From Pseudonocardia lacus (GTDB lineage Bacteria > Actinomycetota > Actinomycetes > Mycobacteriales > Pseudonocardiaceae), in assembly GCF_018531445.1 (NCBI RefSeq), contig NZ_JAHDTH010000029.1:1-55228 (forward strand): 55,228 nt of DNA, written 5' to 3'. This document shows, piece after piece, positions 25,014 to 32,951 of this stretch. The notes beneath the pieces are model-generated. The model did no database searches. It saw only the letters and a list, made by a program, of their open reading frames with translations, and was not told the DNA's origin. The position numbers and the translations under genes are program-made. Positions within the stretch are counted from its first letter, which is position 1; each line of letters starts with the position of its first letter.

Positions 25014-26618
25014 ATGGACACCACGACGACCGACGGCCCGGACCGGTCCCGCGACGGAGGTGGCCCGGGCACCGAACGGCCCGGCCTCGCTGCGGTCGTG
25101 CGGGGACGGCTGCACGCCGTCGTGCCGAGACGATGGTCGGTGCTGTTCGGGCAGGTCGCGGGCGGCAGCTTCGTGGTGCTCGCGCTCACCGGGGCCTACC
25201 TGGAGCTGTTCTTCGACCCCTCGATGGCCGAGACCGTCTACGACGGTCCCTACCGGAACCTGCAAGGCGTCCCGGTCAGCCACGCCTACGACAGCGCGCT
25301 CGCGCTGTCGTTCGAGGTCCGCGGCGGGCTGTTCGTGCGACAGCTGCACAACTGGGCGTCGTCGCTGTTCATCGCCTCGCTGCTGGCCGGCCTGGCCGTC
25401 GCGTTCTTCACCGGTGCGTTCCGCCACCCGCGGCGGCGGATCTGGGTGGCGAGCGCGCTGCTGCTGGTGGTCGGGGTGCTGGCCGCCTTCACCGGCGTGC
25501 TGCTGCCCGACGACCTGCTGTCCGGGACGAGCCTGCGGATGATCTCGGGCTACCTGCTGTCGATCCCGGTCATCGGCACGTGGCTGCACTGGGCGCTGTT
25601 CGGCGGGGAGTTCCCCGGCACCGAGGTCGTGCCCCGGCTGCACGCCGCGCACCTGCTGCTCCCCCTCGTCATCGGCGGGCTGCTCGCGTGGCGCGCGGCG
25701 CTGCACGCCCGGCACGGCCACCCGCGGCACCGCGGGCGCGCGTGGTCCGGGGCCGGCGTCGTCGGCGTGCGGGTGCTGCCCGACCACGCGGCCCGTTCGG
25801 CCGCCCTGTTCGCCGCCACGGTCGGCGTGCTGGCCGCGATGGCCGCCCTGTTCCAGGTCAACCCGATCTGGACCTACGGCCCGGCCAACCCCGCGCACGT
25901 CTCGGGGGGCTCGACGTCGCCGTGGTACTTCGGCTGGGTCGACGGCGCGGTGCGGCTGTGGCCGGCCTGGGAGATCCGGATCGGCGAGTACACCATCGCG
26001 CCGTGGTTCTGGCCGTCGATGGTGTTCCTGCCGCTGACGTTCCTCGCGCTGGCCCTCTACCCGGCGCTGGAGGCCCGGTTCCGCCGCGACACCGCGCCCC
26101 ACGACGTCCTGCAGCGCCCGCGCGACACCCCCGGACGGACGGCGTTCGGCGCCGCGGTGGTCACGTTCTACGCCTGCCTGCAGCTGGCCGCGGCCACCGA
26201 CGTCCTGGCCCTCACCTTCCACCTGTCCAGCGACGCGCTGTTCTGGGCCGGCCGGGTCGGCGTCCTGGTGCTACCCGTGATCGCCCACCGGGTGACCCAC
26301 CGGCTGTGCCTCGGGCTGCAGCACGCCGAGCGCGTCGTGCGCGAGCACGGCGTCGAGACCGGCCTCATCCGGCGGCTGCCCCACGGCGGGTACGTCGAGC
26401 GGCACGTACCGCTGACCGAACTCCTCGAACTCGACCGTTCGAGCGTCGATGGCGAGCGGCGCGTGGCGGGACGGCGACTCCGTGAAACCGGGCCCCGCAT
26501 CTGCGCTACTATCGCGGTGGCGCCTGAGCGGGCGCCTGGCAGGCAGCGCTCCCCCGGCACCGGAGCGACACCGCCGCCGCAGAGTTGGGGTACTCACCGT
26601 TCGAGCACCAACCACTGA
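25014..26618 (+). CDS. Orphan cytochrome b (QcrB-like), lacking two axial histidines
   Basis: This 534-residue membrane protein resembles the actinobacterial cytochrome b of the bc1/bcc complex: RQLHNWASSLF (helix B), PDDLLSGTSLR, PVIGTWLHWALFGGEF, RLHAAHLLLPL (helix D) and VVGVRVLP all match in order. Helix B keeps H112 but has glycine at 126 where the second haem ligand is expected; helix D keeps H213 but has Ala near 228 instead of histidine. There is no qcrA or qcrC gene beside it. After about residue 470 the tail is low-complexity. It probably has a specialised or lost electron-transfer role. Confidence 0.85.
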   Translation: MDTTTTDGPDRSRDGGGPGTERPGLAAVVRGRLHAVVPRRWSVLFGQVAGGSFVVLALTGAYLELFFDPSMAETVYDGPYRNLQGVPVSHAYDSALALSFEVRGGLFVRQLHNWASSLFIASLLAGLAVAFFTGAFRHPRRRIWVASALLLVVGVLAAFTGVLLPDDLLSGTSLRMISGYLLSIPVIGTWLHWALFGGEFPGTEVVPRLHAAHLLLPLVIGGLLAWRAALHARHGHPRHRGRAWSGAGVVGVRVLPDHAARSAALFAATVGVLAAMAALFQVNPIWTYGPANPAHVSGGSTSPWYFGWVDGAVRLWPAWEIRIGEYTIAPWFWPSMVFLPLTFLALALYPALEARFRRDTAPHDVLQRPRDTPGRTAFGAAVVTFYACLQLAAATDVLALTFHLSSDALFWAGRVGVLVLPVIAHRVTHRLCLGLQHAERVVREHGVETGLIRRLPHGGYVERHVPLTELLELDRSSVDGERRVAGRRLRETGPRICATIAVAPERAPGRQRSPGTGATPPPQSWGTHRSSTNH

Positions 26619-26681
26619 CGTCAGACGCGCGCACCTCGCCGTCCTTATTTCTGCGCACCGGGAGCAGGGACAAGGACAGCC

Positions 26682-28715
26682 ATGGGCCGGACGAGCCTGC
26701 AGCAGGAACTCGTGGATCTGCGGCGGTGGTACACCCGCGAACGGATCTCCGAGGCCGCGCCCGCCATCAGTGCGGCGCTGGCCGGGTTCACGGCGTCGGA
26801 TCGCCGGCTCCTGGTGGACGCTCTCCGGTCGCACGGCCGCGATCCCTTCGCGACACCGCTGGTCGTCACCCACCACGAGATCGCCGGAGCGCGGGCGCTG
26901 CTGATGCCCGACGCCGAGGACGCCGACCAGCGGGCCTTGGAGAGTTCGCTCCTGCTCGCCGCCGCCGCGGCCGTCCGCCACCTGCACTGGCGCCCGCCGG
27001 GGACGCTGCTGCGCCCCGCGCAGGTGGTCGCCGCCGTCCTCCCGGGCCGTGCGACGCGACCGGGCGGGATCGCGCTGGCGCTGACCGGCCCCGACGTCCT
27101 CGGTCCGTTCCTCGCCGAGGCACTGCCGCACCGGGGCGACGACGGCGTGTCCGGCACGCCGGGCCTGCGCGTCCGCCCCCACGGCGACCACTTGGAACTG
27201 CAGCTCCTCGGTACGAACGCCACCGCGGTGATCAGGAACGTCCCTGCGGCGGTCAGGGCCGCCGCGATGGCGTACCTCACGGACGCGTTCGACGACGATC
27301 GCGGCCGACGGCTCTGGGATCTCTCCCCGGATCGGATCACCTCCGCAGAACACCGGCACCACGCCCAGGCACCCGTCCCGCCAGACCTGGTCGGCCTGGG
27401 CAGCGGCCTGCTCCGGCGGCTCCCCCTGCTCCGTCACGCGCTCTTCGCGGACGCCTTCTTCCAGGCCCGCTCGTGGAAGATCCAGTGGACCGGGCACCTG
27501 GAAGCCGCCGCCGTCGCCGCAGACCTGCGGCACCCCGTCTTCGGGCTGCCCGGGACCTCGACCGTGCGCTTCGCGAACGCCGACGCCGCGCTGCTGGTCA
27601 ACGCCGACGGCGAGCTGTCCCTCCGGCGCGAGACACCGGTGCGGCCGGAGCACGACCTCGATCTGCGACGACGGGTGGAAGGGCTCGAGGACGCGCCGTG
27701 GCGGACGTGGCTGGACTCGCCCACCGGGCGGCGCCTGGCCCGCACGGCCGCACGACGAGCGGACGAGCGCGCCGGATACACGCAGGAACGCCGCCGCGCG
27801 GCGGCCGCCGGTCTCGGCACCGATGGCTCGCACGGGCTCGACACCTGCTCGGACAGGCAGCGGAAGCTGCGAGCGCTGCTGGCCCTGCACGTCTTCAACG
27901 GTGGGCGCATGGGGGTCGAAGCACCGGCCGACACGCGGGTCGACACCATCACCCGCTACACAATGATCTTGTCCCCTCGCCACGACGACCTCGTCGTCGT
28001 GGCCGAAGCACCGCGCAACGTGGCGGCGTACCTCGTCAACTCCCATCCCGACGACGGTCTGCCCGGCATGCGCATGGTCGGTCGACCCGGCCGCAGCACC
28101 TTCCAGATGCTCCATCTCCCCACCGGCGCGACCTTGACCATCACCGACGAGTCCGGCCACCATTCGGGCATCCCGGCACCGGACCCGGAATCGTGGTGGC
28201 CGGGTTCCCGCTGGTGCGGCACGGACGTGGACGTCACGGACTCCGAGCGAGCCGCGCTCGACGGCCTCCCACCCGTGTCTCCGGATGCCGAACAGCTCCT
28301 CGCGGCGCTCATCGTGCGGATCTGCACCGCAGACCCGAACGCGAACTGGGCGCTGGGGACCTGGTTCTCCGACCCCCTTCCCCGGCCGGACCCGATCGGT
28401 GCGCCGCGGGACGCCGGACGTCGGCTGTGGGGTGAGGGCGACTCGTGGGAACTGCGGTGGTCCGGCCTCCCCTACGGGATCGACGTCGTCTCGTCCCTCA
28501 CCGATCACGCCATCGGCCTGCCGGGCACCGGTCTCAGCAGATCCGGCCGCGACTACACGGTGACCCACGGATCGTGCACGTTGGTCGCCCGACCGCAGAT
28601 CGACGACCCTCCACGGGCCCACGCCGGGGCCTACGAACGACCCCGTCAGCTCCCGGCCGGCCCGTACGTCGCGGTCGGCGAGGAGCGGGCCGGCGGAAGG
28701 GTGGTCCGGGCATGA
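26682..28715 (+). CDS. Unknown 677-residue protein
   Basis: I do not recognise a domain in this 677-residue protein. It appears cytosolic and lacks a signal peptide or convincing membrane span. The N-terminal 40 residues are helical (LQQELVDLRRWYTRER), the middle has repeated Arg-rich helical stretches, and the C-terminal third has several DxxG and GT-rich beta stretches. Its last codon and the next gene's start overlap (ATGA), so the two form a module. The ATG at 26682 is chosen for a GGGAGCAGGGACAAGG-like purine stretch. Codon use is slightly less GC-biased than in its neighbours, hinting at transfer. Confidence 0.7.
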   Translation: MGRTSLQQELVDLRRWYTRERISEAAPAISAALAGFTASDRRLLVDALRSHGRDPFATPLVVTHHEIAGARALLMPDAEDADQRALESSLLLAAAAAVRHLHWRPPGTLLRPAQVVAAVLPGRATRPGGIALALTGPDVLGPFLAEALPHRGDDGVSGTPGLRVRPHGDHLELQLLGTNATAVIRNVPAAVRAAAMAYLTDAFDDDRGRRLWDLSPDRITSAEHRHHAQAPVPPDLVGLGSGLLRRLPLLRHALFADAFFQARSWKIQWTGHLEAAAVAADLRHPVFGLPGTSTVRFANADAALLVNADGELSLRRETPVRPEHDLDLRRRVEGLEDAPWRTWLDSPTGRRLARTAARRADERAGYTQERRRAAAAGLGTDGSHGLDTCSDRQRKLRALLALHVFNGGRMGVEAPADTRVDTITRYTMILSPRHDDLVVVAEAPRNVAAYLVNSHPDDGLPGMRMVGRPGRSTFQMLHLPTGATLTITDESGHHSGIPAPDPESWWPGSRWCGTDVDVTDSERAALDGLPPVSPDAEQLLAALIVRICTADPNANWALGTWFSDPLPRPDPIGAPRDAGRRLWGEGDSWELRWSGLPYGIDVVSSLTDHAIGLPGTGLSRSGRDYTVTHGSCTLVARPQIDDPPRAHAGAYERPRQLPAGPYVAVGEERAGGRVVRA

Positions 28716-28915
28716 CGGAGGTCGCGACGCTCCTGGCCGCCGCGTCCGCCGGCACGGTGTGCCTGCGCGCCGTCTTCGCGGAGATCCGCTGGTGGCTCGC
28801 TCTCCGCGGCACGACCCCGACCGAGCGACCCGACATCATCCGCGCCATGCGGAGCGGACCCGCCGACAGCGCCCGACGCGCGGTCCCGGATGCGGACGGA
28901 GCCGCCGCGCCTTGA
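28712..28915 (+). CDS. Small protein coupled to the unknown 677-residue protein
   Basis: This 67-residue protein starts at the ATG overlapping the stop of the preceding gene (ATGA). The first 20 residues (EVATLLAAASAGTVCLRAVF) are hydrophobic and may anchor it, followed by EIRWWLALRG and a hydrophilic tail with R-P-D-I-I-R-A. No family is recognised. The strict coupling suggests the two proteins act together, possibly as a membrane-associated pair. Confidence 0.6.
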   Translation: MTEVATLLAAASAGTVCLRAVFAEIRWWLALRGTTPTERPDIIRAMRSGPADSARRAVPDADGAAAP

Positions 28916-28920
28916 CCGGA

Positions 28921-29952
28921 CTACCACCGCACCGCGAGCCCGGTCGCGGCCAGCGGGGCCACCGCCGCCCCCACCTGGTCGAAGCCCGCCCCGACGGTGT
29001 CGCCGCGCAGGTAGCGCGCGTGGATGTCCTCGGCGATCACTGCGGCCTTGAAGTAGCCCAGGGCGATGTGGAAGGCCAGTCCGCTCAGGTCGCGGCCGGT
29101 GACGGCGCCGTAGTGGGCGGCGAGGTCGTCGGGGCGGGGCAGGCGGGGGCTGGTGGAGGCCGCGGCGCCGCCGAGCACCGGGTCGAAGGCCGGGTCGGCG
29201 TAGGCGATGTGCAGGCCCAGGTCGGCCAGCGGGTCGCCGAGCGTGGCCATCTCCCAGTCCACGAGCGCGCGGACGACCCCCGGATCGTCGGGGTCGAGGA
29301 TGGCGTTGTCGATGCGGAAGTCGCCGTGCACGATGGCCGCGCCGCTCTCCGGCGGGCAGTCGCGGGCCAGCCGCTCGTGCAGCGCCTCGACGTCGGGCAG
29401 CTCCCGGGTCGCGATCCGGGTCCACTGGCCGTACCAGCGGCGCACCTGGCGGGCGAGGTAGCCCTCGGGGCGGCCGAACCCGGCCAGCCCGACCTCGGCC
29501 GGGTCCACCGCGTGCAGCGCGCCGAGCACCTCGACGAGGCCGCGCGCGCAGCGCGCGAGGTCGTCGTCGGAGAACGGGTCGAGGTCGCCGCGGGTGCGCA
29601 GCACCGTGCCCTGGACGTGCTCGACGACGGCGAAGGGCACGCCGATGACCGCCGGGTCCTCGGTCATCGCCACCGGCCGGGCCACCGGCACCCCGCGCCC
29701 GTGCAGGGCGGCGACGACGCGGTACTCGCGGGCCATGTCGTGCGCGGACGGGTTGAGCCCGCCCAGCGGCGGTCGGCGCAGCACCCAGGTGGACCGGCCG
29801 TCTGTGAGCCGGTAGGTGAGGTTGGACCGGCCGCCGTGCATCAGCTCCGCGCGCAGCGGGCCGGTGCCGGGCACCTCGGTGGCGAAGAACGCCTCCAGGG
29901 CGGGCAGGTCGAGGCCGGCCATCGCCGGGCCGGGATCGAGGTCGACGCTCAT
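28921..29952 (-). CDS. Phosphotransferase family protein (APH/ACAD10-type)
   Basis: The 343-residue protein has kinase-like features: VHGDFRIDN at about 228-236 (catalytic aspartate), DWEMATLGDP (metal-binding aspartate) and a Gly-rich N-terminal loop HGGRSNLTYRL. It belongs to the aminoglycoside-phosphotransferase-like group that often partners acyl-CoA dehydrogenases in hydroxy-fatty-acid breakdown. In this locus the ligase at 30665 and the dehydrogenases nearby fit that. A dyad just upstream of its ATG is a likely operator for the divergent TetR-type gene. Confidence 0.85.
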   Translation of the reverse strand: MSVDLDPGPAMAGLDLPALEAFFATEVPGTGPLRAELMHGGRSNLTYRLTDGRSTWVLRRPPLGGLNPSAHDMAREYRVVAALHGRGVPVARPVAMTEDPAVIGVPFAVVEHVQGTVLRTRGDLDPFSDDDLARCARGLVEVLGALHAVDPAEVGLAGFGRPEGYLARQVRRWYGQWTRIATRELPDVEALHERLARDCPPESGAAIVHGDFRIDNAILDPDDPGVVRALVDWEMATLGDPLADLGLHIAYADPAFDPVLGGAAASTSPRLPRPDDLAAHYGAVTGRDLSGLAFHIALGYFKAAVIAEDIHARYLRGDTVGAGFDQVGAAVAPLAATGLAVRW

Positions 29953-29962
29953 GGTGCTCCCA

Positions 29963-29980
29963 GGCTAACAGTCATTAGCC
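29963..29980. promoter_or_regulatory. Probable TetR operator
   Basis: GGCTAA at 29963-29968 and TTAGCC at 29975-29980 are a perfect inverted pair separated by 6 bp, in the divergent spacer between the phosphotransferase and the TetR gene. The site starts 11 bp from the phosphotransferase ATG, a typical position for a local TetR repressor. Inferred from symmetry and position. Confidence 0.55.
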
Positions 29981-30074
29981 CGCAGGGTAGGGGTCCTGCC
30001 GGCCCAGGATTCGCTCCGTGCGCGCCCCCACCGATCGGCTCGCTATGCTCACCTAGCCGGCGGGAGGGGACGCG

Positions 30075-30656
30075 ATGACGGTGGCCGCGAGCACGCGCAC
30101 GGACGACATCCGGGCCGCGGCGCTCGAACTGTTCACCCGCAACGGCTACACGGCCACCACGATGGCCGACATCGGCGCGGCCGTCGGCATGCGCGGGCCC
30201 AGCCTCTACAAGCACGTGGCGTCCAAGCAGGACCTGCTGGTGCAGATCATGACCGGCACGATGGACGCGCTGCTGGCCGCCCACCGCGCGGCGGTGGCCA
30301 CCACCTCCGACCCGGTGGAGCGGCTGCGGCGCGCCGTCGACGCGCACGTGCGCTACCACGCCCGCCACCGGCTGGAGGCGTTCGTCGGGGCCCGCGAGCT
30401 GCGCAGCCTGGCCGAGCCGCACCGAGAGGCGGTGCTGCGCAGGCGCGACGAGTACGAGCGCGGCTTCCGCGGGCTGGTCCACGACGGCGCCGAGGCCGGC
30501 CGGTTCCGGGTGCAGTCGGTCCGGCTGGCCTCCTACGCGATCCTCGACCTCGGCATGGGCATCGCCGCGTGGTACCGCGCCGACGGCGAGCTCTCCGAGA
30601 ACGAGGTGGCGTGGCAGTACACCGAGTTCGCGCTGCGCCTGGTCGGGGCGGGCTGA
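30075..30656 (+). CDS. TetR-family transcriptional regulator
   Basis: The 193-residue protein has the N-terminal TetR DNA-binding region: IRAAALELFTRNGYTATTMA, then VGMRGPSLYKHVASKQDL, a textbook helix-turn-helix (about 10-56). The remainder is a helical ligand/dimer domain. It is convergent with the acyl-CoA ligase gene and divergent from the phosphotransferase gene. Fatty-acid or aromatic acyl-CoA-related genes are common targets of such regulators, and both neighbours suit that. Confidence 0.9.
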   Translation: MTVAASTRTDDIRAAALELFTRNGYTATTMADIGAAVGMRGPSLYKHVASKQDLLVQIMTGTMDALLAAHRAAVATTSDPVERLRRAVDAHVRYHARHRLEAFVGARELRSLAEPHREAVLRRRDEYERGFRGLVHDGAEAGRFRVQSVRLASYAILDLGMGIAAWYRADGELSENEVAWQYTEFALRLVGAG

Positions 30657-30664
30657 CCGGGCCG

Positions 30665-32242
30665 TCACTGGATGCGCCGGTCGGTCCCGGCCCAGGCCTT
30701 GTCGCGCAGCACGTACTTCTGGATCTTGCCGGTGGAGGTCTTGGGCAGCTCCCCGAACGTGACGGTCTTGGGCGCCTTGAACCGGGCCAGCCGCTCCCGC
30801 ACGTGCGCGACGATCTCGGCCTCGGTCACCGACGCGCCCTCCTGCAGCGTCACGTAGGCGGCCGGCACCTCGCCCCAGCGCTCGTCGGGCACGGCGATGA
30901 CCGCCGCCTCCAGCACCGCCGGGTGGTCCATGATCGCCTGCTCGACCTCGACCGAGGCGATGTTCTCCCCGCCGGAGATGATCACGTCCTTGCTCCGGTC
31001 GCGCAGCTCCACGTACCCGTCGGGGTGCAGCACGCCGATGTCGCCCGTGCGGAACCAGCCGTCCGGGGCGGCGGCCGCGGTCGCCTCCGGGTCCTTGAGG
31101 TAGCCGAGCATGACGTTGTTGCCGCGCAGGGCGATCTGCCCGGTCGTGGTGGCGTCGGCGGGCACGTCGCGGCCGTCGTCGTCGATCACCCGGACCGCGC
31201 AGGCGATCATGTTGCCGACGCCCTGGCGGGCCTTGAGCCGGGCTTGCGCATCGCCGTCGAGGGAGTCCCACTCCGGGCGCCAGTCGCAGATCATCGCCGG
31301 GCCGAACGTCTCGGTCAGCCCGTAGAGGTGGGTGACGTCGAAGCCCAGCTCGGCCATCCGGCGCAGGATCGCCGGTGACGGCGGGGCCCCGCCGGTGGCG
31401 ATGCGCACGGTCGTCTCGACCGGTGCGGCGTCCTTCGCGTAGGCGATCATCGACAGGACGGTGGGGGCGCCGTTGAGGTGCGTGACGCCCTCGGCCCGGA
31501 TCAGCCGCCACACCTCGGCCGGGTCGACCTTGGGCAGGCAGACGTGGGTGGCCGCGGCGGCGGTCACCGCCCAGGGGAAGCACCAGCCGTTGCAGTGGAA
31601 CATCGGCAGCGTCCACAGGTGCACGGCCGACGGCGTCAGCCCGGTGTGCCCGACCATCGCCAGCGCCTGCAGGTAGGCGCCCCGGTGGTGGTACATCACG
31701 CCCTTGGGTCGCCCGGTCGTCCCGGACGTGTAGTTGACCGAGAGCAGGGCGCGCTCGTCGGTGGGGGTGTCGTGGCGCGGCCGGGCGCCGGCCAGCAGCT
31801 GCTCGTACTCCTCGCCTGCCCGGATCCGGGCAGGCGGGGAGGCGAGGCGGGCCAGCGCGGTGTCGACCAGGTCGTCGAAGGCGGGGTCGTGCACGAGCAC
31901 CGCGGCCTCGGAGTGCTCGAGGATGTAGGCCACCTCGCCGGCCGAGAGCCGGGTGTTCACCGCGACCAGTGCCGAGCCCGCCCACGGCACGCCGTAGTTG
32001 GCCTCCAGCAGCACGTGCGTGTTCGGCGCCAGCACCGCCACCGGGCGGCCCTGCGCGAGCGGGGCCAGGCCGCCGGCCAGCCGGGTGCACCGCTCGTGCA
32101 GCTCGGCGTAGGTGAACCGGCGCTCGCCGTCGACGACGCCGATGCGGTCGCCGTGCGCGGCGGCCGCGCGGTCCAGGTAGGCGGTCGGGGTGAGCGGCTC
32201 GAACGAGAGCGCGTCGAGCTGGGCGGGCGTGGGCGAGCTCAC
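30665..32242 (-). CDS. Acyl-CoA ligase (AMP-forming, medium/long-chain type)
   Basis: The 525-residue protein carries the AMP-binding motif YTSGTTGRPKG at 171-181, then YGLTETFGP, GWFRTGD and the C-terminal hinge and catalytic lysine region LPKTSTGKIQK. It resembles the medium/long-chain and 3-methylmercaptopropionate-type ligases. It would activate an acid made by the pathway as a CoA ester. The GTG start at 32242 overlaps the nitroreductase stop (GTGA). A perfect 22-bp palindrome lies inside the gene at 31814-31835. Confidence 0.92.
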   Translation of the reverse strand: MSSPTPAQLDALSFEPLTPTAYLDRAAAAHGDRIGVVDGERRFTYAELHERCTRLAGGLAPLAQGRPVAVLAPNTHVLLEANYGVPWAGSALVAVNTRLSAGEVAYILEHSEAAVLVHDPAFDDLVDTALARLASPPARIRAGEEYEQLLAGARPRHDTPTDERALLSVNYTSGTTGRPKGVMYHHRGAYLQALAMVGHTGLTPSAVHLWTLPMFHCNGWCFPWAVTAAAATHVCLPKVDPAEVWRLIRAEGVTHLNGAPTVLSMIAYAKDAAPVETTVRIATGGAPPSPAILRRMAELGFDVTHLYGLTETFGPAMICDWRPEWDSLDGDAQARLKARQGVGNMIACAVRVIDDDGRDVPADATTTGQIALRGNNVMLGYLKDPEATAAAAPDGWFRTGDIGVLHPDGYVELRDRSKDVIISGGENIASVEVEQAIMDHPAVLEAAVIAVPDERWGEVPAAYVTLQEGASVTEAEIVAHVRERLARFKAPKTVTFGELPKTSTGKIQKYVLRDKAWAGTDRRIQ

Positions 32243-32922
32243 CGGGCCACCCCGCCGCGCTCGCGGTGCGCGCCCCACTTCTCCCAGTGCACGACCTCCT
32301 CGACCGGGCGCCGCTTCGGCTGCGCCCACCGCCCCTTCGACGGGTAGCCGAGCGGGACGAGGGCCATGGTCAGCGCGTCCTCGGGCAGCCCGAGCAGCGC
32401 ACGCAACTCGTCCTCGTGGCCGCCGTAGAGGGTGGTCAGCGACGTGCCGATGCCGTGGGCGCGGGCCGCGAGGCACAGGTGCTGGACCGCCCCGTAGATC
32501 GACGAGCCGACCCGGGGGCTGGTCGCGCCCGCCGCGCCGCGCAGCACCGGGAACACCCAGACGGGTGCGTCGGCGAGGTGGTGGGCCAGGTGCTCGGCGC
32601 CGAGGTAGCCGCGCGGGGTGAGCCCGCCGTCGACCTCGCCGGCCAGGATCTGCGCCCGCCGCACGCCGTAGGCGGCCTCCCAGTTCTCCCGGTACCAGGC
32701 CGCGACGGTGCGCTTGACGTCCGGGTCGGTGACCACGACCCAGCCCCACTGCTGGGCGTTGCCGCCCGACGGCCCGCGCACGGCGGCGTCGAGGATCTCC
32801 CACAGCACGCCGTCGGGGATGGGGTCGGGCGCCAGGTAGCGCCGGGCGGGTGTGGAGTGCAGCGCCTCCAGCACGGGAAGCGACGCCGGGTCGGCGACTG
32901 CGGGGTCCACTGCGGGGTCCAC
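32239..32922 (-). CDS. Nitroreductase family protein
   Basis: The 227-residue protein has the FMN-binding nitroreductase signature HSTPARRYLAPDPIPDGVLW and GPSGGNAQQWGWVVV near the N-terminus, and a C-terminal LGYPSKGRWAQPKRR. Such FMN enzymes reduce nitro groups, enones or quinones using NAD(P)H. The upstream GTG at 32922 is preferred because GAGGAGG precedes it; another in-frame GTG lies at 32910. It is in the same direction as, and coupled to, the acyl-CoA ligase. Confidence 0.88.
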   Translation of the reverse strand: MDPAVDPAVADPASLPVLEALHSTPARRYLAPDPIPDGVLWEILDAAVRGPSGGNAQQWGWVVVTDPDVKRTVAAWYRENWEAAYGVRRAQILAGEVDGGLTPRGYLGAEHLAHHLADAPVWVFPVLRGAAGATSPRVGSSIYGAVQHLCLAARAHGIGTSLTTLYGGHEDELRALLGLPEDALTMALVPLGYPSKGRWAQPKRRPVEEVVHWEKWGAHRERGGVAR

Positions 32923-32951
32923 GACGGGGGTCCTCCTCGGGAACAACGGGA

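Noticed and set aside
31814..31835. Palindrome as transposon end
   Set aside because: No transposase or direct repeats around it.
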